In this document: positions 1 through 9,329 of the stretch, piece after piece
How positions within the stretch are numbered: the stretch's first letter is position 1
Layout: the number at the start of each line of letters is the position of its first letter
Assembly (NCBI GenBank): GCA_044376575.1
Contig: JBILKR010000001.1
Coordinates: 158,301 to 222,300 of the forward strand
Origin: BA4 sp044376575
GTDB taxonomy: Bacteria; Bacteroidota; Bacteroidia; CAIKAF01
Direction of reading: 5' to 3'
DNA: 64,000 nt
Program-made: the position numbers and the translations under genes
The notes under the pieces: model-generated
The model's database searches: none
What the model was told of the DNA's origin: nothing
Seen by the model: the letters and a program-made list of their open reading frames with translations, nothing else

Positions 1-1
1 A

Positions 2-1015
2 AAGGCAGAAGCGCTGAAAGGCGAACATGAAGGAAAAATTAAAATGGAGCAACGCCGCGATTTGTTAAGACAACGTAAACTGGAATTGGAAATCATCGGA
101 ATCGAACCCCTTGAATATACAACAAATGAAAGTTTAGACCAGGTATTCGAAAAAATACAGTTATACAACAAAGACCGTGAAATTCTGAAAGCGGGAAAAG
201 ATAGCAAGTTTGACTTACTTCGATTTAAATTACACAACGCAATTTCAGACGAAGAAGAATTTATCAAATTCGTGGAAGAAGAAATTGCATGTATTCACGA
301 TAAGGAGAAAAGTATTGAAGGCTTGTTACAAAGCATTTCTACACAGTTTGCCAATCCTGCGTTTAACTTGTTCAGAAGATATCAGGAGTTCAAAGAATTC
401 ATGTATTCAAGGTTTAATCAAAAACTTTCAAAAATCAGAATTTCGAATATTGAAGACCTTCGCATTGAAATCGTAGATAATCAAAAGATCATAGGTGAAA
501 TCAAAAAAATCAGTGCCATTCAGGATTTTACAGGACAGCTGATGTTTGAGTTTGATCAAAGTGAAAACCTTCAGGTGTTAAATCACTATCTGGATACCGG
601 TAAAAAAATCTCTTTTGATGAATTGTTTGACATTGAACTTCAGTTAACGATTAAGGGCGAAAATAAAAAAGTTGACTTAAAAGATCAGGTTGAATCTGAT
701 GGAACCGACCGTATGATTCGTCTGGTGATTATCATGGCGGTAATTAACAGGCTTGCACTTAGTGACGAATTAAACCGGGTAGTATTGTTTATTGATGAGA
801 TTGGAACCATCGATGAACACAACCGTCCAGAGTTGGTAAAATTCTGTCGCGAACATCACTTCATTCCCATCTTTGCAGCACCACAGGCATTTGATGGATT
901 TGACAAATATTATTTCATCATCCGACAGGCTGGAAAAATTAATGTTGGCGAGCGCCATGCTGTAATTAGTCAGCACAGAAGTCCGGCCGGAATTTCTTCT
1001 AATGAATCAAAATAA
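2..1015 (+). CDS. MukB/MksB-like SMC ATPase, C-terminal part (partial)
   Basis: The frame is open to the left edge, so only about 337 C-terminal residues are visible. The first two thirds are charged and helix-rich, as in the returning arm of an SMC coiled coil. The end is an ABC-type head half: a signature-like SDGT motif followed by a helix, then Walker B (VVLFIDEIGTID), then a strand ending in FAAPQ. The order and spacing resemble the MukB C-terminus, where Walker B is followed by an AAPE strand. The role would be ATP-driven DNA loop extrusion, either for chromosome organisation (MksB) or plasmid defence (JetC of Wadjet). The next two genes look like the kleisin and its partner, which supports the call. 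The signature motif differs from the usual SGGE/STGE. The Walker A half lies outside the window. Confidence 0.75.
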   Translation, partial: KAEALKGEHEGKIKMEQRRDLLRQRKLELEIIGIEPLEYTTNESLDQVFEKIQLYNKDREILKAGKDSKFDLLRFKLHNAISDEEEFIKFVEEEIACIHDKEKSIEGLLQSISTQFANPAFNLFRRYQEFKEFMYSRFNQKLSKIRISNIEDLRIEIVDNQKIIGEIKKISAIQDFTGQLMFEFDQSENLQVLNHYLDTGKKISFDELFDIELQLTIKGENKKVDLKDQVESDGTDRMIRLVIIMAVINRLALSDELNRVVLFIDEIGTIDEHNRPELVKFCREHHFIPIFAAPQAFDGFDKYYFIIRQAGKINVGERHAVISQHRSPAGISSNESK

Positions 1016-1021
1016 TTGGAT

Positions 1022-2215
1022 ATGCAAGGAGTAGAACCGATTACCATATTGCGCTTTCTTACCAATCATTTTGAAGTGGTAAAAGAGTTGTATGAAATTC
1101 AGACGAATGATGGACTTATTCGCAAAGAGCAATTTCATGAAACAATTAAGAACAGCGGATCAGAAATTACGCAGCAGTTTTATGATTATAAAATCATTAA
1201 AACCGTTGGCGAAGATGTTGAGATGCGAAAAGTTTTTGTGGATCTCTTGTCTTTTATTTTGGTGGAATTTCGTCCGATACTTCCCGAATCCATCGAAAAA
1301 TATTACGGGGTTATTCATGAACTCTTCAGAAAAATAAAAACGGGAGAAGCCGCCGATCGTATGATCATGGAAGCCCGCATCGAAGAACTTTCAGAACAGA
1401 TCAAGGAATTTGTAGAGCAAATTGAAAAAAACACTGTTCGACTATTAAGTGAATCGCGCGAATTAAAGGCAAATCAGGAAAAAATTGACTATCGTCAAAA
1501 ACTTCATAAAGCATCATTTTGGATTGACTATTACATCATCCCGTTAAATAAAATTCTGGATGTAAATAATCAGCTTTCAATTGCATATAAACTGGCTGAA
1601 GTGGCCGAATACGTTAATCATAAACGACTGGTATATCCGGATGAAAAAATTCGTCTTCGTTTTGAAAAGATGTATTATCAACTGGTTCAAACCAATGATG
1701 ATTTAATTCGAAATTCAAAAATCCTCACCAATGAGTTGTTGCCGCTGATTGAGCGTATCCGAACCGAATCTACAATTCTTGCAGGATGGATACAGTTCCT
1801 TAAAAATCCGTTCCGCCACGAAACACCAGAGATGTTGAAAGAGTTTTCGCCCAGTGTATATTCGAATGACATGTACTATAACACCAAAGAATTTTTTGAG
1901 CAGTTTGATGTACAGGATGAAGTAATTTTTGACAGCGATGGCGAAGATGTGGACAAATGGATTTACAATAAAGCATTCTATAAAGAAAGATTGTTGAGCC
2001 AACTTCCGGTAGAAAATTTTTTCGATTGGATGCAATCACAAATCAAACAAGAGTTTGGAGAGGCCGATACTGAAAAGCTATTTACACTTGCCAGCCTTGT
2101 GTTTGAAGAAGATTTAAAAGTCGAATTTTCTGAAGCCAATCAATACATCGAAACAGAAACATCAAAATTTAAAGTACCAAAAATTAAAATAGAACAAGAT
2201 GGTTTACCCGAGTAA
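1022..2215 (+). CDS. MksF/JetA-like kleisin subunit of a condensin complex
   Basis: The protein has about 397 residues, with a helical N-terminal domain, a coiled-coil stretch around residues 110-160 (LSEQIKEFVEQIEKNT), a central helical bundle and an acidic C-terminus. No enzymatic motif is seen. I infer the MksF/JetA kleisin-like role from size, predicted architecture and position between an SMC ATPase and a small MksE-like gene; no residue motif proves it. I chose ATG 1022, six bases downstream of a possible TTG at 1016 that directly follows the ATPase stop. The end overlaps the next gene by 17 nt, so translation is probably coupled and the three products are made together. Confidence 0.6.
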   Translation: MQGVEPITILRFLTNHFEVVKELYEIQTNDGLIRKEQFHETIKNSGSEITQQFYDYKIIKTVGEDVEMRKVFVDLLSFILVEFRPILPESIEKYYGVIHELFRKIKTGEAADRMIMEARIEELSEQIKEFVEQIEKNTVRLLSESRELKANQEKIDYRQKLHKASFWIDYYIIPLNKILDVNNQLSIAYKLAEVAEYVNHKRLVYPDEKIRLRFEKMYYQLVQTNDDLIRNSKILTNELLPLIERIRTESTILAGWIQFLKNPFRHETPEMLKEFSPSVYSNDMYYNTKEFFEQFDVQDEVIFDSDGEDVDKWIYNKAFYKERLLSQLPVENFFDWMQSQIKQEFGEADTEKLFTLASLVFEEDLKVEFSEANQYIETETSKFKVPKIKIEQDGLPE

Positions 2216-2762
2216 TCATAGAACAATCGTTGAAGATTTAATGAAAGGAAAGTTTGTGCTTTCTGCAGAAAAGCATTTTGAATCATTAAAAAACAATGAA
2301 GAATTTTATCAGCAGTTTTTTCAGGAATCGTTTGGCCTTGCATTGCGCATTCAAGCCGAATATGCATTTCTGATTTCTACAGTTACCAACGAAACACTTT
2401 CTAAATCTATCAGTATATTTTTTGCAGTGTTGTGTTATGAACTCGATAAGGACGGAAAGAATTTTATGGATCAGTTGCAATATAACGAGTTTGACATGGA
2501 TACCATTGAACGGTATTTTCAAAACACCTCCTATATTGATTTGGTGAAGGCAACAAAACAATTGGAAGACGAAGAAAAACGTAAAACACTCATTGAAACG
2601 ATGCGCCGCAGAAACATCATTGAAAGAACCGGTGAAGATCGTTTTATATTTACTTCTGCATATAAAGTGTTTACGGAGTTCGCTCTTGAACTGGTGCGTA
2701 AGAAAAGAGAAGAGCGTGCGTCAGAAGAAGCTGAAAAACAAATTGACATCTGGAAAGAATAA
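2199..2762 (+). CDS. MksE/JetB-like small subunit of a condensin complex
   Basis: This 187-residue protein is entirely helical in appearance and ends in a winged-helix-like segment (MRRRNIIERTGEDRFIFT) followed by a charged helix. Size and the terminal winged-helix pattern fit MksE/MukE/JetB, which binds the kleisin dimer and regulates the SMC head. The start at ATG 2199 lies inside the previous gene, a coupling typical of subunits made in fixed ratio. The gene order here is ATPase, F-like, E-like, whereas many Mks/Wadjet loci run F, E, B, G. No JetD/MksG nuclease follows; the next gene is a secreted protein only 2 nt downstream. JetD could lie upstream, outside the window. Confidence 0.6.
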   Translation: MVYPSNHRTIVEDLMKGKFVLSAEKHFESLKNNEEFYQQFFQESFGLALRIQAEYAFLISTVTNETLSKSISIFFAVLCYELDKDGKNFMDQLQYNEFDMDTIERYFQNTSYIDLVKATKQLEDEEKRKTLIETMRRRNIIERTGEDRFIFTSAYKVFTEFALELVRKKREERASEEAEKQIDIWKE

Positions 2763-2764
2763 AA

Positions 2765-3652
2765 ATGAAAAAAAATCTTCAACTCATTGTTTTTATTTTC
2801 TTTTTTCTTTTTAACGGAAGAAGCATTGCACAGTCTTTCACGGAAAGTTTTGAAAATGTTGACAGTCTGTTGAGCAATGGATGGTATCAAACCAATAATT
2901 CTGAGCCCATAGGAACAGGAACGTGGAGACAAGACAATGGAAATTTTACAGCACACAGCGGATCGCCCAACTCTTCAATAATCTGTGATTATTCAAGTGT
3001 TGCCGGGTCGGGAAATATTAGCCATTGGTTGTTTACTCCGGTTATTAATTTTTATGCGGGTGATACGTTGTTTTTCTGGACGAGATCTTATGCAAATAAT
3101 TATTACGCTGATCGATTGGAAATACGCGCATCCATAACAGGCGCAACAATTAATGTGGGCAATGATCAATTTTCAACCGGTCAGTTTACAGAATTACTTT
3201 ATACAATTAATCCAACATTAGATACGACCTTTTCAGCCTATCCGCTGACATGGAAAAAATATACGCTTCCTGTTTCTTCTGTGATGGCAGGGAATTCAGG
3301 ACGCATAGCTTTTCGTTATTTTGTGGAGAACGGCGGAGCTGATGGTGTGAATGGTTCTACCATTGCCCTCGACGATCTGTATTACAAGTCGAACGAACCA
3401 ATGTCAACACAAACGGAGGTTATTTTAAATGCAAATATATTTCCGAATCCCGCTTCTACTTTTATTACAGTTCAGTTGAATACAAATGCAACATATACCA
3501 TGTCTAATCTTTTGGGAGAATTTGTTTCTACAGGAATATTGAATAACGGAGAAAATAAATTAGACCTTTCTTCATATCCAAGCGGAATATATTTGCTCTC
3601 ATTTTTCGATCAAAATCAACAGATTCATACGCAGCGCATCATTGTAAATTAA
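2765..3652 (+). CDS. T9SS type A secreted protein with choice-of-anchor J domain
   Basis: The protein has 295 residues. A signal peptide (MKKNLQLIVFIFFFLFNG, ending near SIAQ) is followed by a beta-rich region with the pattern SFTESFEN, GTGTWRQDN and a late IALDDLYY strand. This is typical of the cleaved-adhesin or choice-of-anchor J jelly roll, which often binds carbohydrate. The last 75 residues form a T9SS type A sorting domain (ANIFPNPAS, then LDLSSYPSGIYLLSF, then QRIIVN). The product should cross the outer membrane by T9SS and be anchored to the surface or released. It starts only 2 nt after the MksE-like gene, so it may share that transcript although the functions look unrelated. The substrate is unknown. 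Confidence 0.8.
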   Translation: MKKNLQLIVFIFFFLFNGRSIAQSFTESFENVDSLLSNGWYQTNNSEPIGTGTWRQDNGNFTAHSGSPNSSIICDYSSVAGSGNISHWLFTPVINFYAGDTLFFWTRSYANNYYADRLEIRASITGATINVGNDQFSTGQFTELLYTINPTLDTTFSAYPLTWKKYTLPVSSVMAGNSGRIAFRYFVENGGADGVNGSTIALDDLYYKSNEPMSTQTEVILNANIFPNPASTFITVQLNTNATYTMSNLLGEFVSTGILNNGENKLDLSSYPSGIYLLSFFDQNQQIHTQRIIVN

Positions 3653-3665
3653 TCGGATGCTTGAC

Positions 3666-3689
3666 ATATTCGGTTGACTGAGCGAATAT
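3666..3689. repeat. Short inverted repeat upstream of comF-like gene
   Basis: ATATTCG at 3666-3672 pairs with CGAATAT at 3683-3689 across a 10-nt loop, 16 nt before the next start codon. No T tract follows, so it is a weak terminator candidate at best. It could be an operator or a leader hairpin, or chance in AT-rich DNA. Confidence 0.3.
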
Positions 3690-3704
3690 TGAATATCAAC
3701 CCAA

Positions 3705-4409
3705 ATGAATATGTCGCTTATTCAATATTTTTTTGACTTACGAGATCTCATGTATCCACAGGCCTGTGTGGGGTGTGGACAAAAATTATTGCAATCTGAA
3801 GTTGAAATTTGCATCTCGTGTTTACTTTCTCTTCCTCAGACACATTTTCATTTGCAACGAGACAACCCGGCAAAAGCCTTGTTCAGAGGTCGGGTTAATA
3901 TAGATACTGTGAATGTACTTTTTTATTTCACAAAAAATGCAACCATTCAGCGGGTAATGCATGCCATTAAATATAACGGCAACAAAGAGCTTGCTGTGGC
4001 ACTCGGAGAATATTACGGATCCATTATAAAACAAAATGCTCATGATCAAGCGGGCGATCTGTTGGTGCCGGTTCCCTTGCACCCTGAAAGATTGAAACGA
4101 AGAGGGTATAATCAGAGTGAAGAGTTTGCGAAGGGATTAAGTAATATTTTAGAGATTCCAATTCTTTCCGATGGTTTCATCAGAAAAGAAAACACAGCAA
4201 CACAAACCAATAAATCAAGAATGGAACGATGGGAAAATGTAAAAGATATTTTTCAGGTATTGGATACAACGGTGTTTAATAAGAAAAACATTTTAATTGT
4301 GGATGATGTATTAACCACCGGATCAACCCTGGAAGCCGCTGCTGAAAAGCTATTACAAGCAGGAGCAGTAAAGGTCTCTATCATCGTGCTGGGCTGTGTA
4401 ATTAAATAG
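3705..4409 (+). CDS. comF: ComF/GntX family phosphoribosyltransferase-like protein
   Basis: The protein has 234 residues. An N-terminal double zinc ribbon (YPQACVGCG and ICISCL, four cysteines near residues 20-45) is followed by a type I phosphoribosyltransferase fold. The latter carries the ComF hallmark PVPLHPERLKRRGYNQ and a PRPP-binding loop ILIVDDVLTTGSTLEAA. In naturally competent bacteria ComF is a cytoplasmic protein needed for DNA uptake; in others its role is unclear, and no uracil or purine substrate is established. A second in-frame ATG at 3711 is equally possible. It ends one base before the converging membrane gene stops, with no terminator between. Family membership is firm and function is less so. 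Confidence 0.85.
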   Translation: MNMSLIQYFFDLRDLMYPQACVGCGQKLLQSEVEICISCLLSLPQTHFHLQRDNPAKALFRGRVNIDTVNVLFYFTKNATIQRVMHAIKYNGNKELAVALGEYYGSIIKQNAHDQAGDLLVPVPLHPERLKRRGYNQSEEFAKGLSNILEIPILSDGFIRKENTATQTNKSRMERWENVKDIFQVLDTTVFNKKNILIVDDVLTTGSTLEAAAEKLLQAGAVKVSIIVLGCVIK

Positions 4410-4410
4410 C

Positions 4411-5697
4411 TTAAATCAAATCTTTAATAAAAAACATGATTTGTTTAAATATTTCGGAGATAAAACGAATTGTAATATATAAAGAGCTTGAATTAACAGC
4501 ACTTATTAAATGCCAGGAATATCCGCTGAAACCAATCAAAAGACAAAACATTAACACGGTTGATTTATTCAGTAATCGATCTAAAATATTGTTGATAGCC
4601 GTACTAATAACAAAAATAGATTTTGGAAATAGTGTATTCAATAATTTTTCTGGAACTAACATAATGATTGCAAAAGATGTGGTTGTCCAGTAAAAAATCC
4701 AGCGCCCATAATCCCACCCCAATATGAAAAGAGGTATAACACCGAGTAGCTGTAAAATTAAAATATTTGATATGTGTATGCGATTGAAATGAATAATTGG
4801 TTTATAGTTTAAGATATTAAAATTTAATTCTGAGGTGTTGGTGAGTATAAAATATATAATGGTAATCGTGATCAACCAGGCAATTGGAGCATAAATCCCA
4901 TCATTAAAATTTTTTAATGTATTTGTTACGGATGACAATCCGTTACTTAAAGACCATGAAATAGCGTCAATTGCTGCCGGTGCCGGTTCATAATTTGTCG
5001 TTTGAATCGGGAATTCAATCGTTTTCCACGACCCCCATATTTTATTTGCAATTTCCGGACTTCCTTTAAAATATAAAACACAAAAGAAAACCAAAATTGC
5101 AGGGAGTATTCGAAGGGTTGAAACTATAAAACCTTTAATTTTTTGGTTGTTTTGAATGGCTATATATTTTGCTTGTAAAATCAGGAATAGGATAGGGAAA
5201 ATCAGGAATCCTGAACTTTCGTGGATCAACAGACTTGCTGAAAGTAACAGATTTAAAAATATAACATTTAGCAATCCATCTTTTACTGCAAAATGAATGC
5301 TAACGATAAAGAATAAAACAATAATAATATCTTTCCTCACCCAGAAATCATGAATTATCGGATTGCCAAGAAAAAAAACAAATGGCAAAAAGAACAATGT
5401 ATATCCTTTATGAATAAAGGATTTTACAAAGAATCCAATCAGAATAACATAAGCACTTATGCATAAAAAAAGGATTGTAGTGTATGGATTGACACCGGTG
5501 AATTGATAAATGTATAAAATCACCTGTCCCAGCAAACCCCTTCTTACAAAACCTCCTTCATAATTGATTAGAAATTCGGTAATCGGCCAGCTTTCTTTTG
5601 CATATCCATTAAATATAAACGAGAAAAATTTTATTAGCAGAATGAACAAAAAGAAGAAAAAATAAACATTCAGAATATTGTTTTTTGATCGTGTCAT
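4411..5697 (-). CDS. Polytopic integral membrane protein of unknown function
   Basis: The protein has 428 residues and about ten hydrophobic segments spread over its whole length. A conserved-looking hydrophilic N-terminal loop reads ITEFLINYEGGFVRRGLLGQ, and a later loop contains several aromatic and charged residues (HDFWVRKDI). The glycine/arginine-rich loop after the first membrane segment followed by many helices recalls membrane glycosyltransferase-like or polysaccharide-export proteins, but I do not recognise a defining motif, so no function is assigned. It is transcribed alone on the minus strand, convergent with comF and divergent from rseP. Base composition is more AT-rich than its neighbours, as is usual for membrane proteins. 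Confidence 0.7.
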   Translation of the reverse strand: MTRSKNNILNVYFFFFLFILLIKFFSFIFNGYAKESWPITEFLINYEGGFVRRGLLGQVILYIYQFTGVNPYTTILFLCISAYVILIGFFVKSFIHKGYTLFFLPFVFFLGNPIIHDFWVRKDIIIVLFFIVSIHFAVKDGLLNVIFLNLLLSASLLIHESSGFLIFPILFLILQAKYIAIQNNQKIKGFIVSTLRILPAILVFFCVLYFKGSPEIANKIWGSWKTIEFPIQTTNYEPAPAAIDAISWSLSNGLSSVTNTLKNFNDGIYAPIAWLITITIIYFILTNTSELNFNILNYKPIIHFNRIHISNILILQLLGVIPLFILGWDYGRWIFYWTTTSFAIIMLVPEKLLNTLFPKSIFVISTAINNILDRLLNKSTVLMFCLLIGFSGYSWHLISAVNSSSLYITIRFISEIFKQIMFFIKDLI

Positions 5698-5840
5698 TTT
5701 AATCTTTTAAAAACAGAAGTTGCTTTCTTACGTTCAAAGAAAGCAAATTTGAAATCGATTATCAACATCGGCAGACCTAATTTAATTTCAGTTTTAACCT
5801 TTTTATTCACTTCGTCTTCTGCTATCTGAAATGAAAAGAG

Positions 5841-5848
5841 TATTTTTG
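5841..5848 (+). promoter_or_regulatory. Predicted -7 box of rseP promoter
   Basis: TATTTTTG matches the Bacteroidota -7 consensus TAnnTTTG, 22 nt before the rseP start codon. No clear TTG -33 element was seen at the expected distance. Confidence 0.5.
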
Positions 5849-5870
5849 CAACTTACTATATTTATTTCCC

Positions 5871-7217
5871 ATGGAGTGGATGATTAAAGTCGGACAATTA
5901 TTACTAAGCTTATCAATATTAGTATTGTTGCATGAAGGTGGTCACTTTGTTGCTGCCAGAATGTTTAAAACACGCGTCGAAAAATTTTACTTGTTTTTTG
6001 ATTTCCTTTTTCCTTTCCCCAATCTCGCAAAGTTTTCATTGTTTAAATTTAAACGCGGCGATACGGAATATGGCATCGGCTGGTTTCCGTTGGGAGGCTA
6101 TGTGAAAATAGCAGGAATGCTAGACGAGTCTGCAGATAAAGAAGCGCTGCAACAACCGCCACAACCCTGGGAATACCGCTCAAAGCCGGCATGGCAGCGA
6201 TTGATTATTATTCTCGGAGGAATTATTGTTAACCTTATTCTCGGTTTTTTCATTTATTCAATGACGTTGTTCGTATGGGGCGAACAATATCTTCCTACAG
6301 AAAATGCAAAAAATGGAATTTGGGTCACTGATTCCATCGGATATTCTACCGGTCTGAAAGACGGAGATAAAATTGTCTCTATTGACGGACAGCCTGTAAA
6401 AGCATTTCATCAGATCGTAGGGCGATTAGTGATTGATCAGGCAAAAACAATTCAGGTTGAGCGTGATGGTCAGAAAATGGATATCCCTGTAAGCAACACC
6501 TTTATTCGTGATGCCATTAAAAAAGTAAAAAACACCAGTATCATCGAACCTCGTGTTCCGTTTTACATTGGTGGATTTGGCGCCGATTCTCCTGCGCAAA
6601 AAGCGGGAATGAAAGAGGGCGATCAGATCATTGCGCTGAATGGAATACCTACGCTCTATTTTGATCAGTTCTTTCGTCAGATTACATCATTCAAAAATCA
6701 AGACGTGCAGGTAACTGCATTGAGAAATAAAGATACGCTACAATTCACCGTTACAACTACTGCTGAGGGCAAGCTGGGCGTGGGCCCAAAGTCGTATGCA
6801 CAGTTGGATGAGTTTCAGTTTAAGACACAGGAATATTCATTTTTTGAAGCCATTCCTGCCGGATTTAAAAAAGCAGTAAAAGTAATTGTGGATTATGCGA
6901 AGCAATTGAAACTGATGTTTTCTCCGGAAACAGAAGCATACAAGCAGGTGGGTGGTTTTAAATCGATTGCCAGTATTTTCCCTTCAGTATGGGACTGGGA
7001 GTCGTTCTGGAACCTAACGGCCTTTTTATCATTGGTACTGGCCTTTATGAATTTCCTTCCTATCCCCATGTTGGATGGAGGTTATATGATTTTCATTTTA
7101 TATGAAATGATTTTCAGAAGACCGCCCAACGAAAAGGTGATGGAATATGCCAACATGATTGGATTTATTTTAATTCTAGCCTTATTGTTATACGCAAACC
7201 TGAATGATTTCTTTTAA
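5871..7217 (+). CDS. rseP: RIP metalloprotease RseP (site-2 protease)
   Basis: This 448-residue inner-membrane zinc protease of family M50 cuts membrane-anchored anti-sigma factors and remnant signal peptides inside the bilayer. The zinc motif HEGGH (residues 21-25) lies in the first membrane helix. Further helices follow near residues 110-135 and at the C-terminus. Two PDZ-like segments are visible (around 150-210 and 225-290, with FGADSPAQKAGMKEGDQI), and the third ligand motif NFLPIPMLDGG lies near residue 400. The second glycine in HEGGH replaces the more usual leucine; this does not touch a ligand. It heads a run of four same-strand genes with gaps of 3-10 nt, and a -7 box lies just upstream. 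Confidence 0.95.
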   Translation: MEWMIKVGQLLLSLSILVLLHEGGHFVAARMFKTRVEKFYLFFDFLFPFPNLAKFSLFKFKRGDTEYGIGWFPLGGYVKIAGMLDESADKEALQQPPQPWEYRSKPAWQRLIIILGGIIVNLILGFFIYSMTLFVWGEQYLPTENAKNGIWVTDSIGYSTGLKDGDKIVSIDGQPVKAFHQIVGRLVIDQAKTIQVERDGQKMDIPVSNTFIRDAIKKVKNTSIIEPRVPFYIGGFGADSPAQKAGMKEGDQIIALNGIPTLYFDQFFRQITSFKNQDVQVTALRNKDTLQFTVTTTAEGKLGVGPKSYAQLDEFQFKTQEYSFFEAIPAGFKKAVKVIVDYAKQLKLMFSPETEAYKQVGGFKSIASIFPSVWDWESFWNLTAFLSLVLAFMNFLPIPMLDGGYMIFILYEMIFRRPPNEKVMEYANMIGFILILALLLYANLNDFF

Positions 7218-7227
7218 TAATTAGTAT

Positions 7228-8772
7228 ATGAGTTTTTCTGTATCAGATATTTTAAAAAAACTGGAAATTGATGTCAACGGTGTAAATCCTGGCATCTCAA
7301 CGGGCACTTCATTTATGACAGGTGCTGGCGCGGCATTGGATTCTTATTCTCCTGCTGATGGGAAAAAAATTGCCAGCATCGGAACGGCTTCACATGAAGA
7401 GTATGAAGCCGTAATTAAAAAAGCAGAAGCCGCTTATGCAGAATGGAGACTTGTTCCTGCGCCAAAGCGTGGCGAAGTGGTGAGACAACTTGGAGACGAG
7501 TTTAGAAAATACAAAAATGAACTGGGTGCACTTGTTTCTTATGAAATGGGAAAAAGCTATCAGGAAGGATTGGGAGAGGTCCAGGAGATGATAGATATCT
7601 GTGATTTTGCGGTAGGCTTATCTCGTCAGTTGTATGGATTAACCATGCATTCAGAGCGCCCGTCGCATCGTATGTATGAGCAGTGGCATCCGCTGGGTAT
7701 TGTAGGAATCATTACTGCATTTAATTTTCCTGTTGCTGTATGGAGCTGGAATACTGCATTGGCATGGATTTGTGGAGATGTTTGCATTTGGAAGCCATCA
7801 GAAAAAACACCATTGTGTTCGCTGGCTTGTCAAAAAATTACCGCCCGCGTATTTGAACGCAATCAGGTTCCTGAAGGTGTAAGTTGTATTGTTAACGGAG
7901 ATTATAAGGTGGGCGAGTGGCTTACACAAGATCATCGCGTGCCATTGATTTCTGCAACAGGATCTGTGCGTATGGGTAAAATTGTGGGTGCTGCCGTAGC
8001 TCAGCGATTGGGAAAATCATTGTTGGAGTTGGGAGGAAATAATGCGATTATCGTATCTGAACACGCGAACTTAGACCTTGCAATTCGTGGAGTGTTATTC
8101 GGAGCCGTAGGAACCGCCGGACAGCGTTGTACCACCACTCGAAGAATTATAGTACATGAATCCATTTATGATACATTTACTTCAAAACTAAAAACAGCTT
8201 ACGGTCAGTTAAAAATTGGAAATCCACTCGATCCATCCATGCATGTTGGTCCGCTGATTGATCAGCAAGCAGTCAATGCTTATCTCAATGCAATAGAAAA
8301 AGCAAAAGCAGAAGGCGCAAAATTTATGGTAGAAGGAGGCGTATTATCCGGTGATGGATTTGAATCCGGATGTTATGTAAAGCCGTGCATAGCAGAAGCG
8401 AATAATTCGTATGCTATCGTGCAGCAGGAAACATTTGCACCAATTCTCTATGTAATGAAATATAAAACCATCGACGAAGCCATCGCCATTCAAAACGGCG
8501 TGCCACAAGGATTGTCGAGCGCAATATTTACCAATCATATACTTGAAAGCGAAAGGTTCTTGTCGCAACAGGGATCTGATTGCGGAATTGCGAACGTAAA
8601 TATTGGTACATCGGGTGCTGAAATCGGAGGAGCTTTTGGTGGAGAAAAAGAAACCGGTGGTGGTCGCGAATCAGGCTCAGATGCATGGAAGCAATACATG
8701 CGCAGACAAACCAATACGATTAATTACGGTACTACATTGCCACTGGCTCAGGGAATAGAATTTACAGTGTAG
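7228..8772 (+). CDS. ALDH7-family aldehyde dehydrogenase (aminoadipate-semialdehyde type)
   Basis: The protein has 514 residues and is full length for the family. It shows the NAD-binding and catalytic features of aldehyde dehydrogenases: ITAFNFPVAVWSWN, the general-base glutamate in LLELGGNNA, and the nucleophile cysteine in GTAGQRCTTTRR. Overall similarity to the antiquitin/ALDH7 group (IGGAFGGEKETGGGRESGS near the C-terminus) points to oxidation of alpha-aminoadipate semialdehyde in lysine breakdown, though other semialdehydes are possible. It is cytoplasmic and starts 10 nt after rseP, so it is probably co-transcribed. Nothing in the neighbouring genes confirms a lysine pathway; the family is certain and the substrate is inferred. 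Confidence 0.9.
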   Translation: MSFSVSDILKKLEIDVNGVNPGISTGTSFMTGAGAALDSYSPADGKKIASIGTASHEEYEAVIKKAEAAYAEWRLVPAPKRGEVVRQLGDEFRKYKNELGALVSYEMGKSYQEGLGEVQEMIDICDFAVGLSRQLYGLTMHSERPSHRMYEQWHPLGIVGIITAFNFPVAVWSWNTALAWICGDVCIWKPSEKTPLCSLACQKITARVFERNQVPEGVSCIVNGDYKVGEWLTQDHRVPLISATGSVRMGKIVGAAVAQRLGKSLLELGGNNAIIVSEHANLDLAIRGVLFGAVGTAGQRCTTTRRIIVHESIYDTFTSKLKTAYGQLKIGNPLDPSMHVGPLIDQQAVNAYLNAIEKAKAEGAKFMVEGGVLSGDGFESGCYVKPCIAEANNSYAIVQQETFAPILYVMKYKTIDEAIAIQNGVPQGLSSAIFTNHILESERFLSQQGSDCGIANVNIGTSGAEIGGAFGGEKETGGGRESGSDAWKQYMRRQTNTINYGTTLPLAQGIEFTV

Positions 8773-8777
8773 TATTC

Positions 8778-9326
8778 ATGCGGATTATTCTTTTTTCTTT
8801 CGTTATTTTATTTCTCTCTTCCTGTGAAAAAAAAGAAGCGGCATCAACTGCTAAAAAATATTTTTCACTCGACGAATGGATAACTGCAAAATCCAACGAA
8901 TGGAAATCATTGAATCAGCAATCACGGAAAACAGTCTATCTCAACGGATCCACAGATACTATTACATCAACGTCCTCTTCTGTTGACTGGAATAATGAGA
9001 TGAAGGCATTTAAACGTTTTGATATTAATCAGCCGGCATTTTCTTCCAGTTATGAAATTATTTCCGGACAAATGGGTGGCGAAGATGTACTGATGTACAA
9101 AGCGGCAGACAATGACTTAACCGTTCAGCGATTTAGAATTTTTCATCGATTCGATCCACCGCGACTACGTCTGGAAATAGAAGCAAAAACAAAAACATTA
9201 TTACACACTACCACCATTGAATTTTTTATGGATTCCACAGGATATACATACAGGGAGTTTACCAAGCCGCGCTGGTGGGGCGATGATAACACATTGATTA
9301 TCGAAAGAAAAAATATTCAACCCTGA
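8778..9326 (+). CDS. Hypothetical lipoprotein
   Basis: The protein has 182 residues. It opens with a type II signal peptide whose lipobox (FLSSC, cysteine 16) predicts lipidation and an envelope location. After a lysine/glutamate-rich linker the rest looks like a compact beta-rich domain with many aromatic residues (WNNEMKAFKRFDIN, RWWGDDNT). No known family is recognised. It starts 5 nt after the aldehyde dehydrogenase and ends 3 nt before hemW, so all three are likely on one mRNA. It may be a lineage-specific envelope protein; the neighbours do not reveal its job. Confidence 0.7.
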   Translation: MRIILFSFVILFLSSCEKKEAASTAKKYFSLDEWITAKSNEWKSLNQQSRKTVYLNGSTDTITSTSSSVDWNNEMKAFKRFDINQPAFSSSYEIISGQMGGEDVLMYKAADNDLTVQRFRIFHRFDPPRLRLEIEAKTKTLLHTTTIEFFMDSTGYTYREFTKPRWWGDDNTLIIERKNIQP

Positions 9327-9329
9327 TGC

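Noticed and set aside
1016..1021. TTG 1016 as the start of the MksF-like gene
   Set aside because: ATG 1022 is two codons downstream and is the more likely start; the product is otherwise the same.
4436..4693. 85-residue plus-strand frame inside the membrane protein gene
   Set aside because: It is antisense to a long membrane-protein gene, has no domain and no promoter.
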